Below, piece by piece: positions 31,339-41,379 of a stretch of 64,000 nucleotides of DNA. Position numbers and translations under genes: made by a program. The DNA lies in assembly GCA_964372465.1 (NCBI GenBank), contig CAYJRA010000001.1, positions 1 to 64,000 of the forward strand, given 5' to 3'. The notes below the pieces were generated by a model. The model was not told the DNA's origin. It was given only the letters and a program-made list of their open reading frames with translations, and made no database searches. The stretch is from JAGVVZ01 sp964372465. Its GTDB lineage: Archaea; Aenigmatarchaeota; Aenigmatarchaeia; CG10238-14. Numbering within the stretch: position 1 is the first letter of the stretch; each line of letters opens with the position of its first letter.

Positions 31339-32299
31339 TGTCAATATGGAACAACCAGAAGTATCAATTGTCATCACTGCCTACAATGAAGAAAAGGATA
31401 TACCAAATCTTTTGAACTCTCTGATGAAAATAAATTATCCTAAAAACAAATTAGAAATTATAGTTGTTGATGACGGTTCAACTGATAATACAAGAAAAAT
31501 ATTAATGAAATATAAAAATATAAAAACTATTAAAGGACCACACAAAGGCATGGGTAATGCCAGGAACCTTGGGTGGAGAAATTCTAAAGGTAATATAATA
31601 ATTTTTATTGATGCAGACATGGTACTACATAAAAATTACGTAAAAGAAATCGTGAAAAAATTTCAAGAAGATGAAGATATAGACAGCGTTGAAGGCAATG
31701 AAAAACTATATAATAAAAGTAAATTCATAGCAGAAATGCTGCACCTGAGACACGAATTGGGGTGGTCGCAAGCAAAAAAAAGAATACCCAGAGCTATTAA
31801 AAAATATGTTCTAGAAAAATTAAACGGCGTAGACCACAATTATGGATATTATGTAGATTGGGAGTTGTTTTATAGAATGTGTAAATCCGGATATAGAATA
31901 GAATACGCACCAAAGGCTATTTTATGGCATAAACAAATAGAGGACTGGGAAGAATTAGCAAAACAGGGCAGATGGATGGGTAGATCAATGATATTCTCAT
32001 TAGCAAAACATAAACTAGAAACTATTAAAAAAATCGGTTTTACTTTGTTGTTAACTTTTCTCCCATTATATATTTTTCTGCTTTTATTTCCGATGCCGTT
32101 AAGATTTTTTGGTATAATAAGTTTCTCTGTTTTTTTATTCGTAGAATTTAAAAGAACAATAAAAATGTTTTTAATAACAAAAAAATTAAAATCCTTCATA
32201 ACCCCCATTTTTGATTTCATTTCTATGTCATTTGTGTTTTTAGGCATGCTAGATAAAATATTCAATATAAAATTAAGAAAGGTTAAGGGAAGAATATAA
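31331..32299 (+). CDS. GT2 glycosyltransferase with C-terminal membrane helices
   Basis: A 322-residue GT-A enzyme: VSIVITAYNEEKDIPNLLNS, VVDDGSTDNTRKIL, KGMGNARNLGWRNSKGNIII, metal site FIDADM and an acceptor segment with HYGY-like NYGYYVDWELFYRM. Two or three hydrophobic helices follow (ILLLTFLPLYIFLLLF-like region after residue 235), so the enzyme is membrane-attached. It follows the methyltransferase with an eight-base overlap. Confidence 0.85.
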   Translation: MNSVNMEQPEVSIVITAYNEEKDIPNLLNSLMKINYPKNKLEIIVVDDGSTDNTRKILMKYKNIKTIKGPHKGMGNARNLGWRNSKGNIIIFIDADMVLHKNYVKEIVKKFQEDEDIDSVEGNEKLYNKSKFIAEMLHLRHELGWSQAKKRIPRAIKKYVLEKLNGVDHNYGYYVDWELFYRMCKSGYRIEYAPKAILWHKQIEDWEELAKQGRWMGRSMIFSLAKHKLETIKKIGFTLLLTFLPLYIFLLLFPMPLRFFGIISFSVFLFVEFKRTIKMFLITKKLKSFITPIFDFISMSFVFLGMLDKIFNIKLRKVKGRI

Positions 32300-32339
32300 T
32301 ATTATTAGGTTTATTATATTAAAGTTCTAGAATAATTCC

Positions 32340-33239
32340 ATGACACTACCAATTTTTGATATCGGAAAAGATTTCCTGCCTTCTGGCATACAATCGCTAC
32401 TGGCTAAAATATATTGGGACATAAAAAATTTTCTGAAATATGGAACAACTGATATGTTCAAGGCGGTGGAAATGGAAACCATATCCGTTTGCAACAGAAG
32501 ATGTGTTTATTGCCCTGTAAGATATTATAAGAGGGAATCCAAATTAATGAACGAAAAGCTGTTCAAAAAAATAATCAGTGATTTGGCAGAAATAAATTTC
32601 TCCGGAAGAATATCCCCGCATTTCTATGGAGAACCGTTGTTGGATAAAAGATTACCCAGGTTGATGAAATATGCAAAAAGTAAATTACCAAATTGCAAAA
32701 TAGTAATATTTACTAATGGGGATTTTCTAGATAAACAAACATTCGACAAGTTAATAGAAAGCGGCGTAGATAAATTCTTAATAACACAACATGGGGAAGG
32801 TATGTCTGTTACAATAAAAGACTTATTTAAAGAATTAACATTGTGGCAAAAAAAAAGATATATACATTATCGTGTTTACACAATGCAAAATACGGAATTA
32901 TCAAATCGGGGTGGTTTGGTTGATCCACAAAATATGATTAAAATGAAATTCTGCCCGTTGCCTTCAGATATAGTGGTAATAGATTATAATGGGCATGCTA
33001 TTTTGTGTTGCAATGATTATTTTTCCCAGCATGCTTTTGGGGATGTAAATAAAGAAAATTTGATTGATATATGGAACAAACTGATGTGGCAAAAAATCAG
33101 ACAGGACTTGATGAAAGGAATATTTGGTTGGGAAATCTGTAAAATATGCGTTGGATTGAAACCGACCCCAGAAAACCCACCAAATTATGTTGCTCCTGCA
33201 GATAAGGAATTTTTAGAACAAATAAAAAACATGAAATAA
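32340..33239 (+). CDS. Radical SAM protein with SPASM-like C-terminus
   Basis: A 299-residue radical-SAM enzyme. The [4Fe-4S]-SAM site is C51xxxC55xxC58 (SVCNRRCVYCPVRY), preceded by EMETISV and followed by SGRISPHFYGEPLLDKRLPR. The C-terminus has further cysteines (FCPLPSD, ILCCNDYF, WEICKICVGL) as in SPASM domains, which bind auxiliary clusters. Members modify peptides or sugars. Its place between a GT2 and a GT39-like gene suggests a role in glycan or glycolipid modification, but the substrate is unknown. Confidence 0.82.
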   Translation: MTLPIFDIGKDFLPSGIQSLLAKIYWDIKNFLKYGTTDMFKAVEMETISVCNRRCVYCPVRYYKRESKLMNEKLFKKIISDLAEINFSGRISPHFYGEPLLDKRLPRLMKYAKSKLPNCKIVIFTNGDFLDKQTFDKLIESGVDKFLITQHGEGMSVTIKDLFKELTLWQKKRYIHYRVYTMQNTELSNRGGLVDPQNMIKMKFCPLPSDIVVIDYNGHAILCCNDYFSQHAFGDVNKENLIDIWNKLMWQKIRQDLMKGIFGWEICKICVGLKPTPENPPNYVAPADKEFLEQIKNMK

Positions 33240-33240
33240 A

Positions 33241-34911
33241 CTAAACTTTCAATAATAATTTATCCTTTGGAATCAAAGTTGAGTTCGAATAATTTATCTC
33301 ATAAAGAATTGTCCCGTCACAACCGCCCTGTAGCTTACATTGCGGTAATTTGGGACCGTTTTCATATATATTCTTAAAATGTTCTGGATTTTCTTCTAAA
33401 AATTCAACAAAACTTATTGGATATCTTTCCGTTAATTTTTCGTCATTCCAGCCTATCCAAGATTTCTCTATAAAAATATGGGTAGAACCCTGCATTTTTA
33501 GGACAGATAATGCTAAAGTTAAGTTTTTACTCAACACCACATCCCCGCCGCCTCCACCAATCTCTCTTTGACAGTTATAAGCAGTTGTTCCGGCTCGTAT
33601 AACAACACCCAGCCTGGAATTTTTTGGTGTGTTCTCTTTAATCCATTTGCAAGCTTCGGCATACGCTGGTGAGAATGAGCCTTCTTTAATTTTTTCCATT
33701 AGTTTGACTTTTCCTATATAATTATAGTAACTGAAAACAAGGACAGAAACAAATATTATCAAGGCAAGATATCTGTAATGTTTGCGTACGAATTCATAAA
33801 TTTTTTCCAGATAATTTGCGCATATTAATGCTATAAATGGAACCAGAGGTAATAAAAATCTAGATGTGTCTTCTGCTCTCCCAGGGAACGCAAAATAAGC
33901 AACTGGTAAAAATGATGCCATTGCCGCTAAAACTGCAATATCTGCTTTGTTTTTTCTAAATAAGAGTAAGAAAAATCCAAGAATAAAAAACAAGGGAATA
34001 AATATTATAGAACCATATGAAAACTCAAAATAATTCATTATTCCCATTTTAAAGGCGTTGCCTTCCACACCACTCTCCTCAGTTCTACCCTCATATTTAT
34101 TTTTTTCCTCGTACGAAGATCTCTTATAGCAGGTTGCATCGCTTATCAGAGGTAATGGCGCACAAATAGTTTTGTAATAAACAAAATTTCTCAAAACAAA
34201 TGAACCGGCCAATATTAGAAAAATAAAAGCAACTGGTATGAATTCCTTTAAAACGTATGAGATTTTTTTCTTTTCTACTAATCTGAGTAGAAACATAAAC
34301 AATAAAAGAAGAGGTATCACTGTATATCCGGGTGTTTTAGCCAAAAATGATAATCCAGAAAAAATACCGCCCAGAATCCAGTATTTTGGTTTTTCTGTCA
34401 ATAAAGCAAGTATCAATGACATACCAGCAAGAGAGAAATACAGTGAGAAAAGTGTATCTTTATATGCTAAAAGAGAGTATGTAACCATCGATGGTGTTGC
34501 AACAGCTATAACAGCCGCCATTACTCCTACTTCTTTGTTGAAAATTCTTTTTCCCAGAACATATGTTGATAAGCCTATAAGGATTACGCCTATAAACGGC
34601 GGGAGAATTTTAATTATAAATTCATGAAACCCGAATGTTGAAAAAAAACCACCCAAAATCAAATGCCAAAGTGGGTTGTCAAAAAATCCGTTCTTTGAAT
34701 CCTCGGAGCCTAAAACAGGATTCCATACTGGATAATCTTTGTTCTCTCCAATATATTTTGCTAATATAGAATGGTATCCTTCATCTCCGAATGCCAAGCC
34801 TCTAGACAATATTGCCCTAAATTCCAAGAATGAAAATATAGACAATACAAGAAGTAAAAACAGTATTTCTGGTTTTGGGATTTCTAGTGTAATCTCTTTA
34901 TCTTTTGCCAT
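33241..34911 (-). CDS. GT39/PMT-like membrane glycosyltransferase
   Basis: About 556 residues, with ten or more predicted membrane helices and the GT-C acidic motif in the first outer loop (GLAFGDEGYHSILAKYIGE). The C-terminal soluble domain is mixed alpha/beta (WIKENTPKNSRLGVVIRAGT). Family members use dolichyl-phosphate sugars to glycosylate proteins or lipids on the outer side. ATG 34911 is preferred over a TTG 33 bases upstream. It converges with the radical-SAM gene one base after its stop. Three paralogous GT39-like genes lie at 48.8, 50.3 and 52.5 kb. Confidence 0.8.
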   Translation of the reverse strand: MAKDKEITLEIPKPEILFLLLVLSIFSFLEFRAILSRGLAFGDEGYHSILAKYIGENKDYPVWNPVLGSEDSKNGFFDNPLWHLILGGFFSTFGFHEFIIKILPPFIGVILIGLSTYVLGKRIFNKEVGVMAAVIAVATPSMVTYSLLAYKDTLFSLYFSLAGMSLILALLTEKPKYWILGGIFSGLSFLAKTPGYTVIPLLLLFMFLLRLVEKKKISYVLKEFIPVAFIFLILAGSFVLRNFVYYKTICAPLPLISDATCYKRSSYEEKNKYEGRTEESGVEGNAFKMGIMNYFEFSYGSIIFIPLFFILGFFLLLFRKNKADIAVLAAMASFLPVAYFAFPGRAEDTSRFLLPLVPFIALICANYLEKIYEFVRKHYRYLALIIFVSVLVFSYYNYIGKVKLMEKIKEGSFSPAYAEACKWIKENTPKNSRLGVVIRAGTTAYNCQREIGGGGGDVVLSKNLTLALSVLKMQGSTHIFIEKSWIGWNDEKLTERYPISFVEFLEENPEHFKNIYENGPKLPQCKLQGGCDGTILYEINYSNSTLIPKDKLLLKV

Positions 34912-35036
34912 TTTAATTCTTTTATTTTCATTTAATTTAAACAATATAGCTTAAAATAGGAACACTCAAGATTTATAAAAGTAATGTTATTTATAAAATA
35001 TAATGAAATATAACACCGTTAATTATAAGTGATAAA

Positions 35037-36581
35037 ATGAAAATACTATTATTAAATTCTCCGTACAGAGTAAAAATCAGTAAGGACAGTAGGTGGCCAG
35101 AATTTACCAAATCCGGTACATTATATTATCCTTTTTGGCTTAGTTATGCAACAGGAGTATTGATGGATTCCAACAAACATAAACCATTATTAGTGGATGC
35201 TGTGGCCAAAGAAATGAGTCAGGAAGAAACACTAAAATTGGTTGAAATTTTTGATCCTGAAATGGTAGTTGTTGAGACTTCGACTCCAACGATACACAGT
35301 GATATAGATTTTGTTGATAAAATAAAGGAAAGAAAAAATACTATTATTGTTGTGGCTGGAAAACATGTCAGCGCTTTGCCGATAGAAACAATGCAGATGT
35401 CGAAAAACATCGATTTTCTTGCTAGAGGAGAATATGACTATACAATAAAAGATATAGCAGATGCATTAGAAAAACACAACTTCAAAAAAAACAAAAAACC
35501 GTTCAGACAAATACCTGGAATTTCTTTCAGAGAAAACAAAACTATAATAAACACGCCTCCCAGGCCACTGATCCAGAATTTAGATTTTTTACCGTTTGTT
35601 TCAAAAGTATATAAAGAATTTCTTAGTGTCTATGATTACAGATATGCTCTATCTAGATATCCTATGTTACAAACATGGACTAGTAGAGGATGTCCAGCTA
35701 GATGCAATTATTGTGATTATCCACAAGTCTTCACAATGCACACATTCAGAATGAGAACGCCTGAAAATGTAGTGGATGAGATTGAATTTATAGATAAAAA
35801 ATTACCCCAAGTCAGAGAAATTTTCTTTGAAGATGATACTTTTACTATCAATAGAGATAGAGTAATGGCTATTTGCAAAGAAATAAAGGGAAGGGGACTG
35901 GATGTTGTTTGGTCATGTAATGCAAGAGCGCAATTAGATTATGAATTAATGAAGACTATGAAAGATGCTGGCGCAAGAATTCTTATAGTTGGTTATGAAA
36001 GCGGGAATCAACAGATATTGAATAATATTAGAAAAGGAGTAACACTAACTCAAGCAGAAAGATTCACAAGGGATGCGAAAAGAACTGGATTAAGAATATT
36101 TGGTTGTTTTATGATTGGCCTTTCAGGAGACACAAAAGAAAGTATAGAACAAACATTTCAATTTGCAAAAAAAATGAACCCTGATATGGTATTTTTCCAA
36201 CAGGCTGTACCTTTTCCAGGAACTGAATTTTATGAATGGGCAAAACACAATAGTTATCTTGTGACAGAAAATTATGAACAGTGGTTGGATGAAAACGGAC
36301 AATTAAAATGTTTGATTAATTATCCTCACCTAACATCAAATGAAATCAATGAATTGAGAGATAAATTAATGATAAGATTCTATACAAACCCCAAACACAT
36401 GTGGCAAACAATCACCAAAAATCTGGATCCGGTAGAAGGTGTTAGAGTTGTTAGATATGGTCTGAGTTATGCTGCCTATTTAATGAAAAGAATGACAGGA
36501 AGTAGGAAAGTGATGGGCGTTGCGAATAGTAATGGGAAAATCTTAACATCGGCGGAAGATAATCAGTCAATACTACACTAA
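35037..36581 (+). CDS. B12-binding radical SAM protein (HpnJ/P-methylase-like)
   Basis: A 514-residue enzyme with an N-terminal cobalamin-binding Rossmann domain (ILLLNSPYRVK, SYATGVLMDSNKHKPLLVDA, VVVAGKHVSALPIE-like segment) and a radical-SAM core with CPARCNYC near residue 220, FFEDDTFTINRDRV, and GYESGNQQILNNIRKGVT. The C-terminal GTEFYEWAKHNSYLV is typical of B12-radical-SAM methyltransferases and ring-contracting enzymes. In an envelope-glycan island it may methylate or rearrange an isoprenoid or sugar. A ribosome binding site AGTGAT precedes the ATG. Confidence 0.83.
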   Translation: MKILLLNSPYRVKISKDSRWPEFTKSGTLYYPFWLSYATGVLMDSNKHKPLLVDAVAKEMSQEETLKLVEIFDPEMVVVETSTPTIHSDIDFVDKIKERKNTIIVVAGKHVSALPIETMQMSKNIDFLARGEYDYTIKDIADALEKHNFKKNKKPFRQIPGISFRENKTIINTPPRPLIQNLDFLPFVSKVYKEFLSVYDYRYALSRYPMLQTWTSRGCPARCNYCDYPQVFTMHTFRMRTPENVVDEIEFIDKKLPQVREIFFEDDTFTINRDRVMAICKEIKGRGLDVVWSCNARAQLDYELMKTMKDAGARILIVGYESGNQQILNNIRKGVTLTQAERFTRDAKRTGLRIFGCFMIGLSGDTKESIEQTFQFAKKMNPDMVFFQQAVPFPGTEFYEWAKHNSYLVTENYEQWLDENGQLKCLINYPHLTSNEINELRDKLMIRFYTNPKHMWQTITKNLDPVEGVRVVRYGLSYAAYLMKRMTGSRKVMGVANSNGKILTSAEDNQSILH

Positions 36582-36627
36582 AAAAGAACTTTTTGTATTG
36601 ATTCAACTATAATTTTAATGTGAAACA

Positions 36628-37683
36628 ATGAAAATTTTAATGACTCAAGAATTTTTTCAGCCTGATATTGTGGGTGGTGGCGAAATTCTTTCATTAAAGA
36701 TTGCGAAAGAATTAGAAATGATGGGACATGAAGTTAAGGTAATATGTTCAGGTAATAGTAAAATAAAAAAGTATGAAGGTATAGAAACTATCAGAATACC
36801 TATAAACAGATATCTGATGAACTTAACCTTTCCACTAATAAATAAGCATATAAAAGACGTAGACTTGGTACACACAAGTAGTGGTAATGTGTGCTACGCT
36901 TCATATTTAGCTGCTAAATTTTCAAAAAAACCTATTCTTTGCTATATTAATCATATTTTTGGAGATAATTGGAAGTTTGTAAAGAGTCCTATTATTGGAA
37001 TGGCCTTCAAGACAATGGAAAAGTTCTATTTAGTTAGAGACTACGATGCCTTTGTTTTTCAAAATAACTTATCAAAAAAAATTGGAATTGAAATGGGAAT
37101 TGACGAAAAAAGAATTTATATGGCAACTCCAGGTATAGAATTTAAAAAATATTCACACAAAAATAAAAAAGATCAATATGTTTTATTTGTTGGTAATTTT
37201 TCCATGGATGAATCAATAGCTAAAATTAAGGGGTTAGATAATTTAATTGAAGCTGCAAAAATATTGAAAGAAGTAGACTTTATGATAGTTGGTGGTGGAG
37301 GTTATATAGAAAAAATGACGACATATGCTCCAAAAAATGTGTCATTTACTGGACCATTAAAAGGTAGGGATTTAATAAATATTTATAAAAAAGCTTCAAT
37401 TTTTTGTTTGCCGTCCTTAACAGAAGGTTTTGGAATAACAATATTAGAAGCTATGGCATCTGGTTGTGCTATAGTATCAACAGTGGACATAGGACAATGG
37501 GGAAAAATAATGAATTCGAACTCCACAAATGAGATAGTGAAAAATATAAGATATTATATAGAAAATCCGCAAAAAGCAAAAAAAGATGGTATAGAAAACA
37601 TGAGAATTGCTAAAAAATACGCTTGGCCATCATTTTTAAAAAGATTAACAAACATTTATGATTCTATAACAATAAAGAGATAA
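36628..37683 (+). CDS. GT4 glycosyltransferase
   Basis: A 351-residue GT-B enzyme: ILMTQEFFQPDIVGGGEILS at the N-terminus, VLFVGNFSMDESIAKIKGLD and the retaining motif in PSLTEGFGITILEAMASGCA. Lies seven bases upstream of aglB and is probably co-transcribed with it, which hints at a role in making the AglB donor glycan. Confidence 0.85.
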   Translation: MKILMTQEFFQPDIVGGGEILSLKIAKELEMMGHEVKVICSGNSKIKKYEGIETIRIPINRYLMNLTFPLINKHIKDVDLVHTSSGNVCYASYLAAKFSKKPILCYINHIFGDNWKFVKSPIIGMAFKTMEKFYLVRDYDAFVFQNNLSKKIGIEMGIDEKRIYMATPGIEFKKYSHKNKKDQYVLFVGNFSMDESIAKIKGLDNLIEAAKILKEVDFMIVGGGGYIEKMTTYAPKNVSFTGPLKGRDLINIYKKASIFCLPSLTEGFGITILEAMASGCAIVSTVDIGQWGKIMNSNSTNEIVKNIRYYIENPQKAKKDGIENMRIAKKYAWPSFLKRLTNIYDSITIKR

Positions 37684-37689
37684 GGTTCT

Positions 37690-39894
37690 ATGAAATTTCA
37701 AAAAGTAAAATTAAATTTTTTGATATCAGCTGTGTTTTTGGCGTTGTTGGTTTTTATAGCATACAAAAGTAGAACAGCTCAAATTCCTGATTTAGTTGCA
37801 GATTATGATCCATGGTGGTTCTACAGACATGCGAAAGAAATATTGGACAATAATTTGAAACCACCTAGTTGGGATATTTTATCTTTTTTCCCTCCTGGTA
37901 GACCCTTTCCAACAAGTAGCGGGTGGCTCTATACAATAATTTTGTTTTACAAAATACTGAACATTTTTGCAGAAACAACATTTATGAAAGCTGCAATTCT
38001 TTCACCCGCAATAATGACAGCACTTAGTGTAATACCTGCTTATTTTCTAGGTAAAAGACTGTCAAATGAATGGGGTGGTGTGGCAACCGCTATATTTGCC
38101 GTGATGACACCTGTTTTTATTGGTGTATCTTTGGCTGGCTATTTAGATACAGACGTTGTTGTTGTATTTTATTCTTACCTGTGCGTATATGCAATGTTTC
38201 TTGCAATGAAAAATCCTAAATGGTATTTTATAGCGTTTGCTGTAATGACAAATTTATTATTTGTTTATAGTTGGTGGTTTGGATGGTATGTAATTTTATT
38301 CTTTTCAACTTTAATACCATTGATATTTTTAGTAAATTTTATCAAGCACTATAAACGAAACAATGGAAAAATAAACCTTAAAGAATTTTTGAGGGAGTTA
38401 AAAGAGCCTTTATTGCCTCTAATAACTATAGTAATACTTACAAATATAATCGGTGAATTAATCGGACTTAGCAATGTTATTATATTTGTTTTAACTGCCT
38501 CTGGATTTAGACTGGGTCAAGGTGTCATAGTAAACGTTTCAGTGGCAGAATTACAACCAGTGGATGTATTAACAAAATCCGGATTTAACTCAGTTATCCA
38601 AAGGATAGGAACAATACCATCATATTTCATGCTTATAGGATTACCTATTTTAGTTGTATACAAACTATATAAAAAAGAAAAAATAAGTGTTGAAGAAATT
38701 TTCTTGTTCTTTTGGGGATCAATAACATTTCTGATAATCCTTAATGGAGTTAGGTTTGCTTTGCTTTTCTCGGTAGCTGTAGCGGCTTCAGCCGGTTATG
38801 TTATAGGAAATATAATAAACTATATAAAAAACAAAGAAACTCTGTTGAAGTCAACAATTTTTGGTTTGTTGATTTTCCTCTTAATATTATATACTTCACA
38901 AACGCTAGCCATATCGATGAATTCTGGTGGATACGATATAAGTTCTAACTGGATAAGTATGTTGGATTGGCTAAAAAGCAATGCTAACAAAAAATCTTTG
39001 GTTACAACGTGGTGGGATCCTGGCCATATAATTGCAGGCTATACTGGATTAAGAGTTCATGGTGATGGCGCCCATTGCGGACCAACAGAATGCATTCCAT
39101 ACAACCATAATGACAGAATACAAGACATGGGAAAGATAATGTCAACTAACAATGAAACGGAAGCAGTAAAAATTCTTAAAAAATATACTCAATTAAAACC
39201 TGAAGATTGCGAGAAGGTAAAGATCAAATACGGCGATATAGTACCTAAAGAGGCTTGTGAAAGTATATCTGATGTTTATTTCATATCAAGCAGTGATTTA
39301 ATTGGTAAGTTTACATGGATGAATTATTTCGGTGGTTATAGATCACCAATAGGATCTCGTGACGACTTCTTAAAAAATCCAGGATCTTGCTGTGCGTCAA
39401 CACCAAAAACAGAAGATGGGCAAATGTCATGCGGTGAATTCAGTTATCAAAACAGAGGTGTTTGGGTTTGGTGTCCTTGGATCTTAAGTTTACAAAGAGA
39501 TCAAACAGGTAAACCTATTGTAATGGCAAACAAAGATGGTAGCAATGTATTTTCATATGATTATGGTGGTACTGGTCTAAGGTTTAGTATAGTACAAAGA
39601 AATGACACAATAATACCTATCTATAATAATAAATTTGTAATAACTAATCTAATGTTTTTCAAAGAAAGTGGAGAAGTACAATTGGTTGATTTATCTGACT
39701 ACCCAACAAAACTGGAAAAAATAGATGGGTTACTGTGGATACAACCCGGTTTTGAAAATGCAATATATTTTGCACCACAAATAAAGGACAGTGTGTTCGT
39801 AAAAACATTTTTCTTTAATGGTGAAGGTTTAAACAACTTTGAATTAGTGTACTCCAATCCAGAAATAAAAATGTTTAAAATCAAAATTAATTAA
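37690..39894 (+). CDS. aglB: Oligosaccharyltransferase AglB (STT3)
   Basis: A 734-residue membrane enzyme that transfers the lipid-linked glycan to Asn in N-X-S/T sequons. The first outer-loop acidic motif is DYDPWWFYRHAKEIL (D38-D40). The second is GYLDTDVVVVFYS. The C-terminal soluble domain begins with TTWWDPGHIIAGY (W441-G445), the WWDxG motif, here with Pro in place of the usual Tyr. About 13 membrane helices precede it. It is the last enzyme of the pathway served by the surrounding glycosyltransferases. Its 3' end overlaps the convergent flippase gene by four bases. Confidence 0.95.
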   Translation: MKFQKVKLNFLISAVFLALLVFIAYKSRTAQIPDLVADYDPWWFYRHAKEILDNNLKPPSWDILSFFPPGRPFPTSSGWLYTIILFYKILNIFAETTFMKAAILSPAIMTALSVIPAYFLGKRLSNEWGGVATAIFAVMTPVFIGVSLAGYLDTDVVVVFYSYLCVYAMFLAMKNPKWYFIAFAVMTNLLFVYSWWFGWYVILFFSTLIPLIFLVNFIKHYKRNNGKINLKEFLRELKEPLLPLITIVILTNIIGELIGLSNVIIFVLTASGFRLGQGVIVNVSVAELQPVDVLTKSGFNSVIQRIGTIPSYFMLIGLPILVVYKLYKKEKISVEEIFLFFWGSITFLIILNGVRFALLFSVAVAASAGYVIGNIINYIKNKETLLKSTIFGLLIFLLILYTSQTLAISMNSGGYDISSNWISMLDWLKSNANKKSLVTTWWDPGHIIAGYTGLRVHGDGAHCGPTECIPYNHNDRIQDMGKIMSTNNETEAVKILKKYTQLKPEDCEKVKIKYGDIVPKEACESISDVYFISSSDLIGKFTWMNYFGGYRSPIGSRDDFLKNPGSCCASTPKTEDGQMSCGEFSYQNRGVWVWCPWILSLQRDQTGKPIVMANKDGSNVFSYDYGGTGLRFSIVQRNDTIIPIYNNKFVITNLMFFKESGEVQLVDLSDYPTKLEKIDGLLWIQPGFENAIYFAPQIKDSVFVKTFFFNGEGLNNFELVYSNPEIKMFKIKIN

Positions 39895-41378
39895 ATTCTA
39901 TCAATTATTTTATTGAGATAGCTCAATTTAGCTTTATTCAAAAGAGATTTTATTATACGCTTATCATCATACTGATAGAACTTAAAAATTACTAACAACA
40001 AAAAATACGAAATAAACGAAATACCGCAAACAAAAATTAACAAAAATGGATTATTTAAATGCGATTTCAAAAATATCCATGGTAAGAAAACCATAGTAGA
40101 AACTAAAAGAATTTTAAATAAATCAATAAATGGAAATTGTAATTTCATGATTTTTCTTAAATTTAAAAAACTTAAAACGAAAAATATCATCATAGTTAAC
40201 AAATAGCTAATTGATATGCCGATATCTCCTTTTACATATGATAACACGGGAGTTAAAATAAGGAATATAGAAGATACTATTAACAAAATATGCTTATATG
40301 TTGCGGGGTTTTTTGCAGCATATATAGCATTGTTAAATCCTGTTGCAAGTGCCATTATTAATGATGATACAGAAAGAATTGGAATTAAATATTTAGCACT
40401 TATATAATTTTGATTTGAAAATAACAAAATAATGTTTTCACCAAATATTGAAAAGGTAAAAATAATTGGGATGGTAAAAAAAATCGAATATTTCACTGTG
40501 TATTCTAATAATCTAACTGATTGATTTTTGCTTTTATTTGTTGACAATTCTGATAAAATTGGAAATATGGATAATGATAAAATGTTGGGTATAACAGCTA
40601 TGACAGAAGATATCAGCATGCCTACACCAAATATACCAGTTAACTGAACGTTTTTCACTATAGACAGAATAATATATTGTGAATTCGTAAAAAGAGAATT
40701 GGAAAACGTACTTAACAAACCAGGTATGCTATATTCAAACAGTTCTTTATCATATAAACTTTCTATTTTAAATGTTATCATTTTTGGTGTAAAAAGTAAT
40801 ATTAACCAAACAACACTACCGAACAAAAAACCTATTATTGGACTCAAATATCTAAACCCCAGTAAAATTAATAAAAAACACACGAAAAATTTGGTTATAC
40901 CAAATAAACTTCCAGAAATAAAATATCTTTTCATATCCTGAGTACCATATATTATATTCCCAAACAAGATGGCCATAGAATAAAAGAAAAACGAAATTAA
41001 AGACAGAATCAAGATAGAAATATTTGGTAATTTAAGTAAAATTGAAATTGGTCTTAAATTAAATATTATGATAGTAAAAACAATGAAATTAGATATAATA
41101 ACTATAAAAAAGGATTTTGATACTATATTGTTTATTCTATTACCATTTCTTTTTTTCAGATATTCTGGAATTAATTTAGCAATTGCTATATTAAATCCGA
41201 GTGCTGCAATGCTTGAAACAAATACTGAGAAGTTAATGGCTGTAATAGATATGCCAAAGTCTTCTTGAGTCAAATATTTTACTGATATAAGTTGGAAGAG
41301 AAAGGAAGAAATTGTGAGTATAGCCCAAACAAAAATCATATAAAAAGTGTTTGAAATTGTTTTCTTGAAAACTGACAT
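39891..41378 (-). CDS. Wzx-type polysaccharide/lipid-glycan flippase
   Basis: About 495 residues with 12-14 hydrophobic helices of the MATE/MVF polysaccharide-export fold: FLFQLISVKYLTQEDFGISI, IAKLIPEYLKKRNGNRINN and FSNQNYISAKYLIPILSVSS. Such proteins flip polyprenyl-linked glycans outward, the step before AglB. A GGTGAT ribosome binding site precedes ATG 41378. It is the last gene of a minus-strand run of seven glycan genes (39891-46096). Confidence 0.85.
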   Translation of the reverse strand: MSVFKKTISNTFYMIFVWAILTISSFLFQLISVKYLTQEDFGISITAINFSVFVSSIAALGFNIAIAKLIPEYLKKRNGNRINNIVSKSFFIVIISNFIVFTIIIFNLRPISILLKLPNISILILSLISFFFYSMAILFGNIIYGTQDMKRYFISGSLFGITKFFVCFLLILLGFRYLSPIIGFLFGSVVWLILLFTPKMITFKIESLYDKELFEYSIPGLLSTFSNSLFTNSQYIILSIVKNVQLTGIFGVGMLISSVIAVIPNILSLSIFPILSELSTNKSKNQSVRLLEYTVKYSIFFTIPIIFTFSIFGENIILLFSNQNYISAKYLIPILSVSSLIMALATGFNNAIYAAKNPATYKHILLIVSSIFLILTPVLSYVKGDIGISISYLLTMMIFFVLSFLNLRKIMKLQFPFIDLFKILLVSTMVFLPWIFLKSHLNNPFLLIFVCGISFISYFLLLVIFKFYQYDDKRIIKSLLNKAKLSYLNKIIDRI

Positions 41379-41379
41379 A

